Assembly (NCBI RefSeq): GCF_017348915.1
Contig: NZ_CP071383.1
Span: 1,922,001 to 1,986,000, forward strand
DNA from: Leclercia pneumoniae
GTDB lineage: Bacteria > Pseudomonadota > Gammaproteobacteria > Enterobacterales > Enterobacteriaceae
Reading direction: 5' to 3'
Length of the DNA stretch: 64,000 nucleotides
Part shown: positions 56,207-64,000 of the stretch, one piece after another
Layout: the number at the start of each line of letters is the position of its first letter
Numbering within the stretch: the first letter of the stretch is position 1
Translations under genes and position numbers: made by a program
The notes under the pieces: model-generated
What the model was told of the DNA's origin: nothing
Seen by the model: only the letters and a program-made list of their open reading frames with translations
The model's database searches: none

Positions 56207-57121
56207 ATGAAGTTATCCCGTTTACCGCCGCTCGGCGCGCTACGCGCTTTCCATGCCGTTGCCACCGCGCTGAGCTTTAAAGAGGCTGCAAAGCAGCTTA
56301 ACGTGAGTGCGACCGCTGTCAGCCATCAGATCCGGCTCATCGAATCGACGCTGGCGTGCCGGGTATTCGAACGTAATGCCCAGGGGGTAAAGATGACCCA
56401 GGCCGGGGAGCTGCTTTATGCGGGAACCTCCAGCGCGTTTACCGCGTTAGCCTCGGCGGTTAAGCAGATAGAGCGGGCCAGACACCCGCCTGCGCTGACG
56501 ATCACTACCACCTCCAATTTTTTAACGAACTGGCTGGTGCCGCGTCTGGCGGATTTCAAGGCGCAATTTCCGCAGATAGATTTGCACCTGCACACCAGCG
56601 TTGAAAAAGTGGATTTAACACAGCGTACCGTTGATGTGGCGATCCGCTATCGCGAAACCCCTGAGGAGGGGCTGCACAACACGCTGCTGTATGAGGACAA
56701 GTTTGTCGTGGCGGCCAGCCCGGCACTCAGGTTGCAAAACCCGGAGGATCTGCTTAATGCCACGCTTTTCCATGTGGAGAACCGGCACGTACCGGCTGAA
56801 TCGCCGGACTGGCAGCACTGGAAAAGGCGTTACGGGCTGGAAACGCTCAACGCCAGTAAGGGGCTCTATTTTAGCGATGAAACTCACGCGCTGCAGGCAA
56901 CCGTGGCGGGACAGGGGGTCGTCATTGCCAGCAGTCTGTTGGCGGAAGATCTGATTACGCGCAACATGCTGGCGACGCCGTTTAATTGCTCGTTACCGGG
57001 TGCCAATTATTATCTGGTGACGATGAACGAGAGTGCCGTGCGGCCGGAGGTGGTGCTGCTTCGGGAGTGGATAATTCAGGAGATGCAGCGATCGACCGCC
57101 TCTGTACACGCGAACACGTAA
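56207..57121 (+). CDS. LysR-family regulator (GcvA-like)
   Basis: A 304-residue LysR regulator. The N-terminal winged helix (LPPLGALRAFHAVATALSFKEAAKQLNVSATAVSHQIRLIE) has the GcvA-type PPL start; the effector domain follows. It is divergent from the membrane protein/OYE pair, its likely target, and convergent with the PQQ dehydrogenase. The co-inducer is unknown. Confidence 0.88.
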   Translation: MKLSRLPPLGALRAFHAVATALSFKEAAKQLNVSATAVSHQIRLIESTLACRVFERNAQGVKMTQAGELLYAGTSSAFTALASAVKQIERARHPPALTITTTSNFLTNWLVPRLADFKAQFPQIDLHLHTSVEKVDLTQRTVDVAIRYRETPEEGLHNTLLYEDKFVVAASPALRLQNPEDLLNATLFHVENRHVPAESPDWQHWKRRYGLETLNASKGLYFSDETHALQATVAGQGVVIASSLLAEDLITRNMLATPFNCSLPGANYYLVTMNESAVRPEVVLLREWIIQEMQRSTASVHANT

Positions 57122-57132
57122 AACGTAGCCAT

Positions 57133-57157
57133 AAAAAAAGGGGCCTTCGGGCCCCTT
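57133..57157. terminator. Bidirectional terminator between LysR and PQQ dehydrogenase
   Basis: AAGGGGCC and GGCCCCTT form an 8-bp stem with a TTCG tetraloop. A7 on the left makes it strong for the minus-strand dehydrogenase gene; the plus-strand side (TGCTGTTG) is weaker. Confidence 0.85.
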
Positions 57158-57173
57158 GCTGTTGACTGGCACT

Positions 57174-59270
57174 TTAATCAGGCAGCGCGTAAACCACTAC
57201 CTGGTCGCCCACCTGATCCTTCAGGATAGTGTTCCCCCCGGCAACGAACGCCACGTACTGGCGGCCTTTGTACTCATACACGGAGGGGTTGGCCACCGCA
57301 GGCGCTTCAACCTGATCGGACCATAGCTCATCGCCACTCTCCACCGAGTAGGCGCGCACTTTGGCATCCATTGAGGCACCGATGAAGACCACGCCTCCCG
57401 CCGTTACAGCCGGCCCGCCAATGGTCGGCGAGCCCCAGCTTTCCGGCATAAAGAAGCCATACTGCTGCGATGCGCCAACCGGACGACGCCATTTGACATC
57501 CCCGGTGTGCATATCCAGCGCGACAATCTCGCCGAATGGCGGTTCCCAGCACGGCATGCCCAGCCAGTTATTGGCGACCATCAGACGCAGGCCGTAAGGT
57601 GCCCCTTCCTGTGGCGCAAAGCCGCTCTCATTGCCAGCACTTTTGTCCGCCTTATCGTAATCTTCGCGGCTATAAAGCTTCACATACTGCACGATATGCG
57701 AGGTGTTAACGATGGCAATCTGCTTATGCGGATCAAAGGCTACGCCGCCCCACTGAACGCCACCGGCGCTGTCCGGATAGGTTAATGCACCTTCACCTTT
57801 CGTGGTGGGCGGGGTATACATCCCCTCGTAGGTCAAATTGTCCCACAGGCGGCTACACTGCCCGGCGCCGACAATATCCGCCAGTTTCCAGATAGCGGGC
57901 TTTTTCGACTGGTCGAGCAGCGGCGCGGGTTTGGTCGGGAAGGGCTGCGTAGGCGAGAGGACTTCCCCCTGCACCGAGCCATCACCCTGTGGTACCGGAC
58001 GCTCTTCGATAGGCCAGACATCTTCCCCGGTCAGGCGGTTAACCACAAACAGGAAGCCCTGTTTAGTGGCCTGAATCAGCGCCGGGATCTGCTTGCCGTC
58101 GACGGTGATATCCATCAGGGTTGGCGCAGAGTTGATATCGTAATCCCACACGTCATGGTGCACCCACTGACGGGACCAGACCACTTTACCGGTGTTGATA
58201 TCCAGCGCGGTGGTGGAGGTGCCAAGAGGGATAGGCTTGGTGCGGTTACCACCCCAGTAGTTAGGTGACGGGGAGGAGACCGGCAGATAGACCAGGCCAT
58301 TAGCCTCGTCGGCAGACATATGCGTCCAGACGTTAGCCGTACCGGTGCGTTTGCGGATGTCGGCCGGTATTGCATCAAAGGTCCACTCGCGCTCGCCAGT
58401 ACGTGCATTAATTGAGAACACGCTGCCCGGAGGCGCTTCCGCATAGGCCCAGTCTTTACCGGCCCAGCCCACGATCAGGTGATCACCCACCACGGTTGGC
58501 GGCTGCAGGATAGAGAGCGGGAATTTGGCATTCACCGTATTCCACTGGTTAACGTCCAGCATGCCGTTATCTGCAAAGTCGCTGCATGGCTTGCCGGAGT
58601 CAGCGTCTATCGCGTAGAGCTTGCCATCCACCGTGCCCATATAGACGATCTTCTGGCAGGCTTCGCCGGCAACCGGATTTTTGGCCTGCCAGTAAGAGAC
58701 GCCGCGGTTCTTCAGCACCGGCTGGGTCAACGCCTTGCGCGGTGATTTGGTGTCATAGTGCCACTTCTCTTTACCGGTACCCGGATCCAGCGCAATCAGG
58801 CGATCGAAGGGGGTACCAATATAAAGGGTGTCATTGGCAAAAATAGGCGTCGCTGACCAGACGGTAGCGGGCGTGTCGCCTTTACCATCCGACACGTCGC
58901 CCGTATGAAACTCCCACACCTTGGTTAACTTGCCCACGTTCTCTGCCGTGATCTGCTTCAGCGGGCTGTATTTCTGCGCGTTTAGCTGCCCGTGGAAGCT
59001 GTCCCAGGTGGCCGTAGAGGGCACCAGCGGCGTGGCCGGCTGGTTGGCCGAGGCAACTTTTTGCCCCTTACTTTTGCCGGTAGAGGCTTCATCGGTAGTT
59101 TTAGTGGTGCCCGGCTGTTGTTGATCGGCCGCGTCCACGTTGAGCTCTTCCTGGGTCCCCTGGGAGGCCTCAGCGGCTTTATCCTGCGCCTGCAGCGAGA
59201 GCGGAGCAACCAGCAGCGCTATCGCCGTCAGGCTGACCTTCATGAAGGGATAGTGTTTATCGTTATGCAC
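57174..59270 (-). CDS. Periplasmic catalytic part of a PQQ-dependent glucose/quinate-type dehydrogenase
   Basis: A 698-residue quinoprotein with its own signal peptide (MKVSLTAIALLVAPLSLQA, starting nine residues in), a Ser/Thr/Gln-rich linker to about residue 85, then the eight-bladed PQQ propeller: WDSFHGQLNAQKYSPLKQI, ALDPGTGKEKWHYD, NYWGGNRTKPIPLG, WVHHDVWDYDINSAPTL, WGGVAFDPHKQIAIVNT, QYVAFVAGGNTI. E. coli Gcd is one 796-residue protein with five helices at the N-terminus; here the membrane part is encoded by a separate gene upstream. GTG start with GGAG 8 nt upstream. The substrate could be glucose, quinate or another polyol. Confidence 0.85.
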   Translation of the reverse strand: MHNDKHYPFMKVSLTAIALLVAPLSLQAQDKAAEASQGTQEELNVDAADQQQPGTTKTTDEASTGKSKGQKVASANQPATPLVPSTATWDSFHGQLNAQKYSPLKQITAENVGKLTKVWEFHTGDVSDGKGDTPATVWSATPIFANDTLYIGTPFDRLIALDPGTGKEKWHYDTKSPRKALTQPVLKNRGVSYWQAKNPVAGEACQKIVYMGTVDGKLYAIDADSGKPCSDFADNGMLDVNQWNTVNAKFPLSILQPPTVVGDHLIVGWAGKDWAYAEAPPGSVFSINARTGEREWTFDAIPADIRKRTGTANVWTHMSADEANGLVYLPVSSPSPNYWGGNRTKPIPLGTSTTALDINTGKVVWSRQWVHHDVWDYDINSAPTLMDITVDGKQIPALIQATKQGFLFVVNRLTGEDVWPIEERPVPQGDGSVQGEVLSPTQPFPTKPAPLLDQSKKPAIWKLADIVGAGQCSRLWDNLTYEGMYTPPTTKGEGALTYPDSAGGVQWGGVAFDPHKQIAIVNTSHIVQYVKLYSREDYDKADKSAGNESGFAPQEGAPYGLRLMVANNWLGMPCWEPPFGEIVALDMHTGDVKWRRPVGASQQYGFFMPESWGSPTIGGPAVTAGGVVFIGASMDAKVRAYSVESGDELWSDQVEAPAVANPSVYEYKGRQYVAFVAGGNTILKDQVGDQVVVYALPD

Positions 59271-59280
59271 GGGTGGCTCC

Positions 59281-59646
59281 TCAGACGTTGACGTGGTGAT
59301 TGTGACGAACGGAATTGCTGCTCAACGCAATCAGACCAATCAGGCCGACCACCATCGCTGCCGTGATGATGTACTGGTGCAGCAGCGCGGCCGCAAAGCC
59401 AATACCCACCAGTACCACAAGGGTGATAATAATCAGGAAAATGCGGGAACCGCGACGGGAGGCGGCCCGTAACATCGGGGTAAGTACCGCCAGCACCACG
59501 CAGGCGATAGCCACACCCAGCGCGCCGATAGTACCGGTGACGCCGGTTAGCGGCGTCAGCCAGGCGTATAACGCCACGGCGAAGCCGATGACCGCGGCCA
59601 GCAGCAGCAACAGGCTGCCGACGCGCGAAGGTTGAGATTGCAACAT
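59281..59646 (-). CDS. Membrane anchor part of the split PQQ dehydrogenase
   Basis: A 121-residue protein with four hydrophobic segments (about residues 8-28, 33-58, 68-90, 92-112), the size and character of the N-terminal quinone-binding membrane domain of glucose/quinate dehydrogenases. It ends 10 bp before the start of the catalytic gene, so the pair is one operon. GGGGGAG lies about 8 nt before the ATG at 59646. Start at 59679 is possible but has no ribosome-binding site. Its role as anchor is inferred from order and topology. Confidence 0.7.
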   Translation of the reverse strand: MLQSQPSRVGSLLLLLAAVIGFAVALYAWLTPLTGVTGTIGALGVAIACVVLAVLTPMLRAASRRGSRIFLIIITLVVLVGIGFAAALLHQYIITAAMVVGLIGLIALSSNSVRHNHHVNV

Positions 59647-59861
59647 ACCAGGAACTCCCCCTATCAAAAAAAAGAACAAATCATCACTATGTTGTTATCG
59701 GAAACACTGCGGCCGGGCCCCTGAAAGCAACCATAATTAAATCAAGGTGCTGGGAATAACGACCACAGAATTCTCTGAACGTAAATGAGTATAGAAGAGG
59801 ATTTTTTTAAGGGGAGAGGAAACCTGGCGCAAAATGATGCTTTGCGTCCAGGTGATGGGTT

Positions 59862-60572
59862 TTACATCTCCCAGGCATGGGGTGCAAAGAGATAGCCTTT
59901 GTTACGCACGGTTTTAATACGGAACGGCTCGGTGGCATTATCGAGCAGCTTCTTACGCAGGCGCGAAATAGCCACGTCAACGCTGCGATCCAGACCGTCA
60001 TAACTGACGCCGCGCAGGTTTTTCAGTAACGCATCCCGATCCATTATCTGCCCCGCGTGGGTGGCCAGCTCCCATAACAGATCAAAATCGGCAGTTGAGA
60101 GCGCAACCTCGTCGCCCGAGAGCATCACCTGGCGATTAATGGGGTCGATGGAAAGCGTACCGAAGCGCAGCATTTTATGGGGCGTTAAAGCCGGGGCATC
60201 CGCCGGGGCACCCACGCGCTGGCGTAAATGCAGACGCAACCGCGCTAACAAGACGGCGGGCGGTGTCGTTTTCAGAATATAGTCATTTGCCCCCATCTCC
60301 AGCGACAAAATGTGGTTCATGTCGCTATCAAGTGATGTGAGTAAAACGATGGGGCCGCTATATTGTGAACGCAGATCCCGGCACAGGGTCATGCCGTCTT
60401 TGCCGGGCAACATGATGTCCAGCAGCACCAGATCCGGTTTTTGCTGGGCCACCACCTCCTCGGCGCGATCGCCGCGAGGTTCAACGATGACCTCGATATC
60501 ATGTTTTCCCAGGTAGGCTGCAATCAGCTGGCCCACTTCCGGTTCATCTTCTACATATACAATCTTATTCAT
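59862..60572 (-). CDS. rstA: Response regulator RstA
   Basis: A 236-residue OmpR-type regulator: receiver domain with acidic pocket E9/D10-type residues and phosphoacceptor D52 (LVLLDIMLPGKDG), then a winged helix ending in RIKTVRNKGYLFAPHAWEM. It regulates acid, iron and envelope genes with RstB and is itself in the PhoP regulon of E. coli. The open frame extends 12 codons upstream; MNKIVYVEDE matches the E. coli start. In E. coli rstB follows immediately; here a 12-kb block intervenes. An imperfect hairpin after the stop (59820-59855) may end the transcript. Confidence 0.96.
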   Translation of the reverse strand: MNKIVYVEDEPEVGQLIAAYLGKHDIEVIVEPRGDRAEEVVAQQKPDLVLLDIMLPGKDGMTLCRDLRSQYSGPIVLLTSLDSDMNHILSLEMGANDYILKTTPPAVLLARLRLHLRQRVGAPADAPALTPHKMLRFGTLSIDPINRQVMLSGDEVALSTADFDLLWELATHAGQIMDRDALLKNLRGVSYDGLDRSVDVAISRLRKKLLDNATEPFRIKTVRNKGYLFAPHAWEM

Positions 60573-60618
60573 ACAACGTCTGAGATGGCGAAAAAAGCCA
60601 ACATACACCGCACTCCCT

Positions 60619-60635
60619 TAACCTTCCATTAATCT
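60619..60635 (-). promoter_or_regulatory. Putative PhoP box upstream of rstA
   Basis: On the minus strand AGATTA-ATGGA-AGGTTA resembles the PhoP direct repeat with 5-bp spacing; 11 bp downstream is TGTATG, a possible -10 box. rstA is PhoP-activated in E. coli. The match is imperfect. Confidence 0.4.
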
Positions 60636-60701
60636 TTCGCAAATTGCAGCCGTTCCGTTATGCTGCTCATTATTGTGAATAAATTGTTGCAGGGAAGAGG
60701 G

Positions 60702-61037
60702 ATGGGATTGCTCATTAAAGCCGCGCTGGGTGCGCTGGTGGTGGTACTGATAGGGGTATTGGCCAAAACCAAAAATTACTATATCGCGGGGCTCATTCCG
60801 CTCTTTCCGACCTTCGCCCTGATTGCCCACTATATCGTTGCGTCAGAACGGGGAATCGAAGCCTTACGGGCAACGATTGTCTTTGGCATGTGGTCGATCA
60901 TTCCCTATTTTCTTTATCTACTGTCATTGTGGTACTTCACCGGTTTTCTGCGTTTGCCCCTGGCGCTGGGCGGGGCCGTGGTCTGCTGGAGCCTCAGCGC
61001 CTGGGTACTCATCTTCTTCTGGAGCCGTTTCCACTAA
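60702..61037 (+). CDS. ydgC: GlpM-family inner-membrane protein YdgC
   Basis: A 111-residue protein with four predicted helices (about residues 3-22, 28-46, 57-78, 87-108), nearly identical to E. coli YdgC in the first 60 residues. The frame is open 14 codons further upstream, but MGLLIKAALGALVV matches the E. coli start. Function unknown. Its last 4 bp overlap the folM stop. Confidence 0.88.
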   Translation: MGLLIKAALGALVVVLIGVLAKTKNYYIAGLIPLFPTFALIAHYIVASERGIEALRATIVFGMWSIIPYFLYLLSLWYFTGFLRLPLALGGAVVCWSLSAWVLIFFWSRFH

Positions 61038-61756
61038 CGCAGCGGGCGTCCGCCGTCGACGCCAAACGTGCGACCCGTTACGTAGCAGCTGGTAAAGATA
61101 TAATCGATAAGATCGATCACCTCTTTCTCGCCCGGCGCGATCTTCATCAGCGATTTATTCAGCGCCTCACGACGGTAATCCGCGTCGTCGTGGTCGTTAA
61201 ACAGAATGAGAGAGGGGGCGATGGCGTTCACTTTCACTTCCGGTGCCAGCTTGCGCGCAAATGAACGCGTCATATTATCCAGCGCCGCTTTACTGGCAGC
61301 ATAAGCGATGTGCTTATCGCTGCCGCGCTCCACGACATAATCGGTGAAATGAATAATATCGCTCGCTGCATGCCCGTGCCCGCGCAGCAGATCCTGCAAA
61401 GCATGGTTAAGAAGATAGGGGGCGTGAACGTGGATCTGCAGCATGCAGGAGAGCGTCTCGCTCAGCGAGGTGCCCGGCTTTTCAGCGCGCCAGTCGCTGG
61501 CATTATGAATAATTCCGCGCAGGCCGCGATTATCGGCTTTCACTTTATCGGCAAAGGCCAGAATACCCTCGTCGGTGGAGAAGTCGGCCTGAACGCAGAC
61601 CGCGCCAGCCTTGCGCAGGGTATCAATGGTGGGATATTCCGTACGATAACTGACGATTACGGGCTGGCGTAGATTTAAAAAATGGTGAGCCAGAGCGAGG
61701 CCGATACGACGGCCTCCACCGGTGATCAGAATCGGGAGCGGTTGCGCGTTTCCCAT
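61034..61756 (-). CDS. folM: Dihydromonapterin reductase FolM
   Basis: A 240-residue short-chain dehydrogenase: Rossmann motif TGGGRRIGLALA near residue 12, NAS-type NASDW, catalytic YAASKAAL near 155, and the C-terminal GRTFGVDGGRPLR. FolM reduces dihydromonapterin to tetrahydromonapterin and weakly reduces dihydrofolate, giving some trimethoprim tolerance. Length matches E. coli. Confidence 0.94.
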   Translation of the reverse strand: MGNAQPLPILITGGGRRIGLALAHHFLNLRQPVIVSYRTEYPTIDTLRKAGAVCVQADFSTDEGILAFADKVKADNRGLRGIIHNASDWRAEKPGTSLSETLSCMLQIHVHAPYLLNHALQDLLRGHGHAASDIIHFTDYVVERGSDKHIAYAASKAALDNMTRSFARKLAPEVKVNAIAPSLILFNDHDDADYRREALNKSLMKIAPGEKEVIDLIDYIFTSCYVTGRTFGVDGGRPLR

Positions 61757-61795
61757 CGTTTTCTCCTTAACCGTAAGACGATGGGTAACGGCAAG

Positions 61796-63178
61796 TTAGC
61801 CCATCAGCATCCACGTTGCCGGCACAGCGGCAACCAGTAACAAACCTATTAACCATAGTTCTCTGCGCTGCAGCGAACTTTCAATCTCATGTGTTCTGCG
61901 GGCGTAGATAAACACCAGCAGGCCAGGTGCATAGAGCACTACAGACAGCAGCAGGTGCATCGGACCGGAGGCATACAGCAGCCATAGTCCGTAAAGGCAG
62001 GCGCCGATCCCCACCGCCTGATGCAGGGGTCTGGTGGCTATTTTTAACAGATATGCGCCTACCAGGAAATACGGTACCAGAATCATCTCTGAGGCGATGG
62101 TTAACAAGGTGTTATAGTCAGAACCTGTGAGCCAGATCAGTACCAGACACGCTTGTACGCTGATATTGGTCAACCACAGCGAGGCCGCCGGGGCATTATT
62201 TTTATTCTGGCGGGCAAACAGGCGGGGGAACGCTTTATGCGTTGCGGCCAGGAAGGGCACTTCCGCCGCCATAATTGTCCAGCTCAGGTAGGCTCCGCAT
62301 ACCGAGATAATCAGTCCTGCGGCAATCACCACTTCGCCCCAGCTGCCCATCATTTTGACCATCAGACCGGCCATCGACGGGTTACGCATACCAGCCAGCT
62401 CAGGACGGGCTACCACCCCCAGCGACAGCAGAGTGACCAGCAGGTAGACCCCCAGCGCCGCCAGCACGGCGAGCAACGTGGCGCGGCCGACGTCACGCTT
62501 GTTACGGGCACGGGCAGAAACCACCACTGCCCCCTCTACGCCAATAAACACCCACAGGGTTATAAGCATGGTGTTTTTGACCTGCTCCCAGACGGGCACG
62601 CCCAGCGCCAGGCCGGAAAAATCCATACTAAAGACATCGAGGCGAAAGCCAATAAAGGCCAGCACAACAAACAGGCCCAGCGGCACCAGCTTCGCCAGCG
62701 TAGCGACCAGGTTGATGCTGGCCGCCGTCTGCACGCCACGCAGCACTAACCAGTGGACAAACCACAGCAGGACCGAGGATCCCACAATAGACTGCCAGGT
62801 GTTGCCGTCGCCAAAGAGTTTCAGTTCCGGCGTATCGGTGAAGAAACTGAGGGCAGAGAAGACGATGACCAGATAGGAGACATTGGCGATCACCGCACAG
62901 AGCCAGTACCCCCACGCCGAGCAGAAGCCAATGAGCTCGCCAAAGCCTTCACGGGCGTAGGTGAAAATGCCGCCGTCAAGATCCGGGCGAAGCCGCGTGA
63001 GCAACAACATGGCGAAGGCCAGCAGCAGAATACCCGCACCGGTTATGCCCCAACCAATCAGCAGGGCTGCAGGGCTGGCGACGGCGGCCATGTTTTGCGG
63101 CAGGCTGAATACGCCTGCCCCGAGCATGGAGCTTAATACGAGCGCAGTTAATGCACTCAGGCCAAGTTTCTTTTCCAT
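61796..63178 (-). CDS. arcD: Arginine/ornithine antiporter ArcD (YdgI)
   Basis: A 460-residue APC-superfamily exchanger with about 12 helices and the family start LTALVLSSMLGAGVFSLPQNMA; GGIFTYAREGFGELIGFCSAWGYW is the second conserved region. Orthologous to E. coli YdgI by sequence and position. No arginine deiminase genes lie near, so substrate and coupling are inferred from the family. It is on the strand of folM with 39 bp between. Confidence 0.88.
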   Translation of the reverse strand: MEKKLGLSALTALVLSSMLGAGVFSLPQNMAAVASPAALLIGWGITGAGILLLAFAMLLLTRLRPDLDGGIFTYAREGFGELIGFCSAWGYWLCAVIANVSYLVIVFSALSFFTDTPELKLFGDGNTWQSIVGSSVLLWFVHWLVLRGVQTAASINLVATLAKLVPLGLFVVLAFIGFRLDVFSMDFSGLALGVPVWEQVKNTMLITLWVFIGVEGAVVVSARARNKRDVGRATLLAVLAALGVYLLVTLLSLGVVARPELAGMRNPSMAGLMVKMMGSWGEVVIAAGLIISVCGAYLSWTIMAAEVPFLAATHKAFPRLFARQNKNNAPAASLWLTNISVQACLVLIWLTGSDYNTLLTIASEMILVPYFLVGAYLLKIATRPLHQAVGIGACLYGLWLLYASGPMHLLLSVVLYAPGLLVFIYARRTHEIESSLQRRELWLIGLLLVAAVPATWMLMG

Positions 63179-63324
63179 TGGCTTCCTGTTAAAAAACGGA
63201 CCGAATCCAGAATAATTATTTCGCTATGGCGCATAAAAATGGTGGATCACACTAAGGCGCGGGATTTTACGGAGTGTCAGGAAGTCATGCAATGCGCAAC
63301 GCTCTAAAAGTGCATAAAAAGCAT

Positions 63325-63350
63325 AAAAAAAGGCGGCTACGCGCCGCCTT
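63325..63350 (-). terminator. ydgH terminator
   Basis: On the minus strand AAGGCGGC and GCCGCCTT form an 8-bp stem with a 5-nt loop followed by T7. It separates ydgH from arcD. Confidence 0.88.
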
Positions 63351-63365
63351 AATCAACCTGGATAA

Positions 63366-64000
63366 TTACTTATACAGGTCAGCACTGATGGTCATGTTAT
63401 TACCACGCTCCTGCCACTGGCGGGTGATGTGGTAATACTTAGCCCCTTTTTTGGCTGCACGCTTCGCGACCTGGTAGGAGATCTCAGTCATGTTCGGGTA
63501 GTTACCCGTGAACTTAATGCTGTCGAACGGAACCATCTGCGCTGCGGTGGCGTTGTTCAGCTCTTCTACTTTCGTCCCATCCGGCAGCGTGACGCTGTAA
63601 CGGCCACCTTTGGTGGTCTGGGTTTCGAAGAAACGGCCAACGTCAGAACTTGGGGTCGCAGTCGTCGCGACGCCCGGAATTTCAACGTTTTTCGCCGCTG
63701 CGCCGCCTGCAGCGATCGCCGCACGGCCTGCGTCAGAATCTGCCGGAATCACGTCAGGACTCTGCAGTACGCGTTTCTTCGCATCTTTTTTATAGATGAA
63801 GGCGGTAATACGCTGGTTACCACCCGAGTTGGCATCGATCTGACGCACAATGTAGAAAGAGTCCGCGCCTTTGTTTTTGGCCGCTTTGGTAATGGCGTCG
63901 TTCACGTCAGGCTGGCTACGGTAGAAGCCCTGAACGGTCACGGTGTCGTACGGCTCCAGTAAGATGGCCTGATCTTTTGGCAATTCCATTACGCCATTAA
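63366..64000 (-). CDS. ydgH: DUF1471 family periplasmic protein YdgH, C-terminal part (5' end outside window)
   Basis: The coding frame runs off the right edge: the codons before the ATG at 63989 read NGV in frame, so that ATG is internal. About 210 residues are visible, holding repeats of the YhcN/DUF1471 (BhsA/McbA) fold such as ADSFYIVRQIDANSGGNQRITAFIYKKDA and AKYYHITRQWQERGNNMTISADLYK. E. coli YdgH has about 314 residues with three such domains. It is a periplasmic, stress-related protein of unknown activity. Confidence 0.88.
   Translation of the reverse strand, partial: NGVMELPKDQAILLEPYDTVTVQGFYRSQPDVNDAITKAAKNKGADSFYIVRQIDANSGGNQRITAFIYKKDAKKRVLQSPDVIPADSDAGRAAIAAGGAAAKNVEIPGVATTATPSSDVGRFFETQTTKGGRYSVTLPDGTKVEELNNATAAQMVPFDSIKFTGNYPNMTEISYQVAKRAAKKGAKYYHITRQWQERGNNMTISADLYK

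Noticed and set aside
47741..59861. Integrase, transposase or attachment-site duplication that would explain the rstA-rstB block
   Set aside because: I saw no integrase or transposase gene and no obvious direct repeat at either boundary; the mechanism of insertion remains unknown.

Overview
The window is a chromosomal segment of a gammaproteobacterium of the family Enterobacteriaceae, probably from the Enterobacter/Lelliottia/Klebsiella side rather than Escherichia itself. The backbone follows the E. coli K-12 gene order for the replication terminus, from mepH-grxD-rnt to ydgC-folM-arcD-ydgH, and most proteins match their K-12 counterparts in length and motifs. There are no rRNA or tRNA genes, insertion sequences, integrases or CRISPR arrays that I can see.

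Layout. 1-7.5 kb: mepH (partial), grxD, rnt, the electrophile-defence operon nemR-nemA-gloA, a lipid A phosphoethanolamine transferase (eptA) placed between nemR and ydhL, then ydhF and sodC. 7.5-13.6 kb: the SlyA-linked ydhIJK efflux operon, slyA, slyB, anmK and mliC. 13.6-19 kb: pdxH-tyrS, pdxY, gstA and dtpA, followed by a 618-bp gap with a strong CRP-like site. 19.5-25.9 kb: the rsxABCDGE-nth electron-transport and DNA-repair operon. 25.9-33.8 kb: ydgK, cnu, the very short blr, ydgJ, add, and the malXY/malI divergon. 33.8-39.2 kb: an accessory iron or heme uptake island (Fur box, ChaN lipoprotein, dedicated TonB, TonB-dependent receptor, YncE-like propeller). 39.2-47.7 kb: ydgA, manA, fumA, fumC, tus with a TerB-like site, and rstB. 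47.8-59.7 kb: a 12-kb accessory block. 59.9-64 kb: rstA, ydgC, folM, arcD and ydgH (partial).

The most striking feature is that rstA and rstB, the regulator and sensor of one two-component system that are adjacent in K-12, lie about 12.1 kb apart. The block between them holds several regulator/enzyme divergons: TetR with a PdxI-like aldo/keto reductase, MocR with an EamA exporter, TetR with a RidA-like protein, LysR with a small membrane protein and an Old Yellow Enzyme, plus a chloramphenicol acetyltransferase gene and a membrane-bound PQQ dehydrogenase split into two genes. Two genes of the block (the EamA exporter and cat) carry single-base frameshifts, both in poly-T runs.

Common themes are carbonyl and electrophile detoxification (NemA, GloA, GstA, two aldo/keto reductases, a second OYE, RidA), redox and iron homeostasis (Rsx, SodC, FumA/FumC, GrxD, Fur-linked uptake) and envelope defence under SlyA and PhoP (EptA, YdhIJK, SlyB, RstAB, MliC). 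All assignments come from reading sequence and recalled family knowledge; no database search was run.
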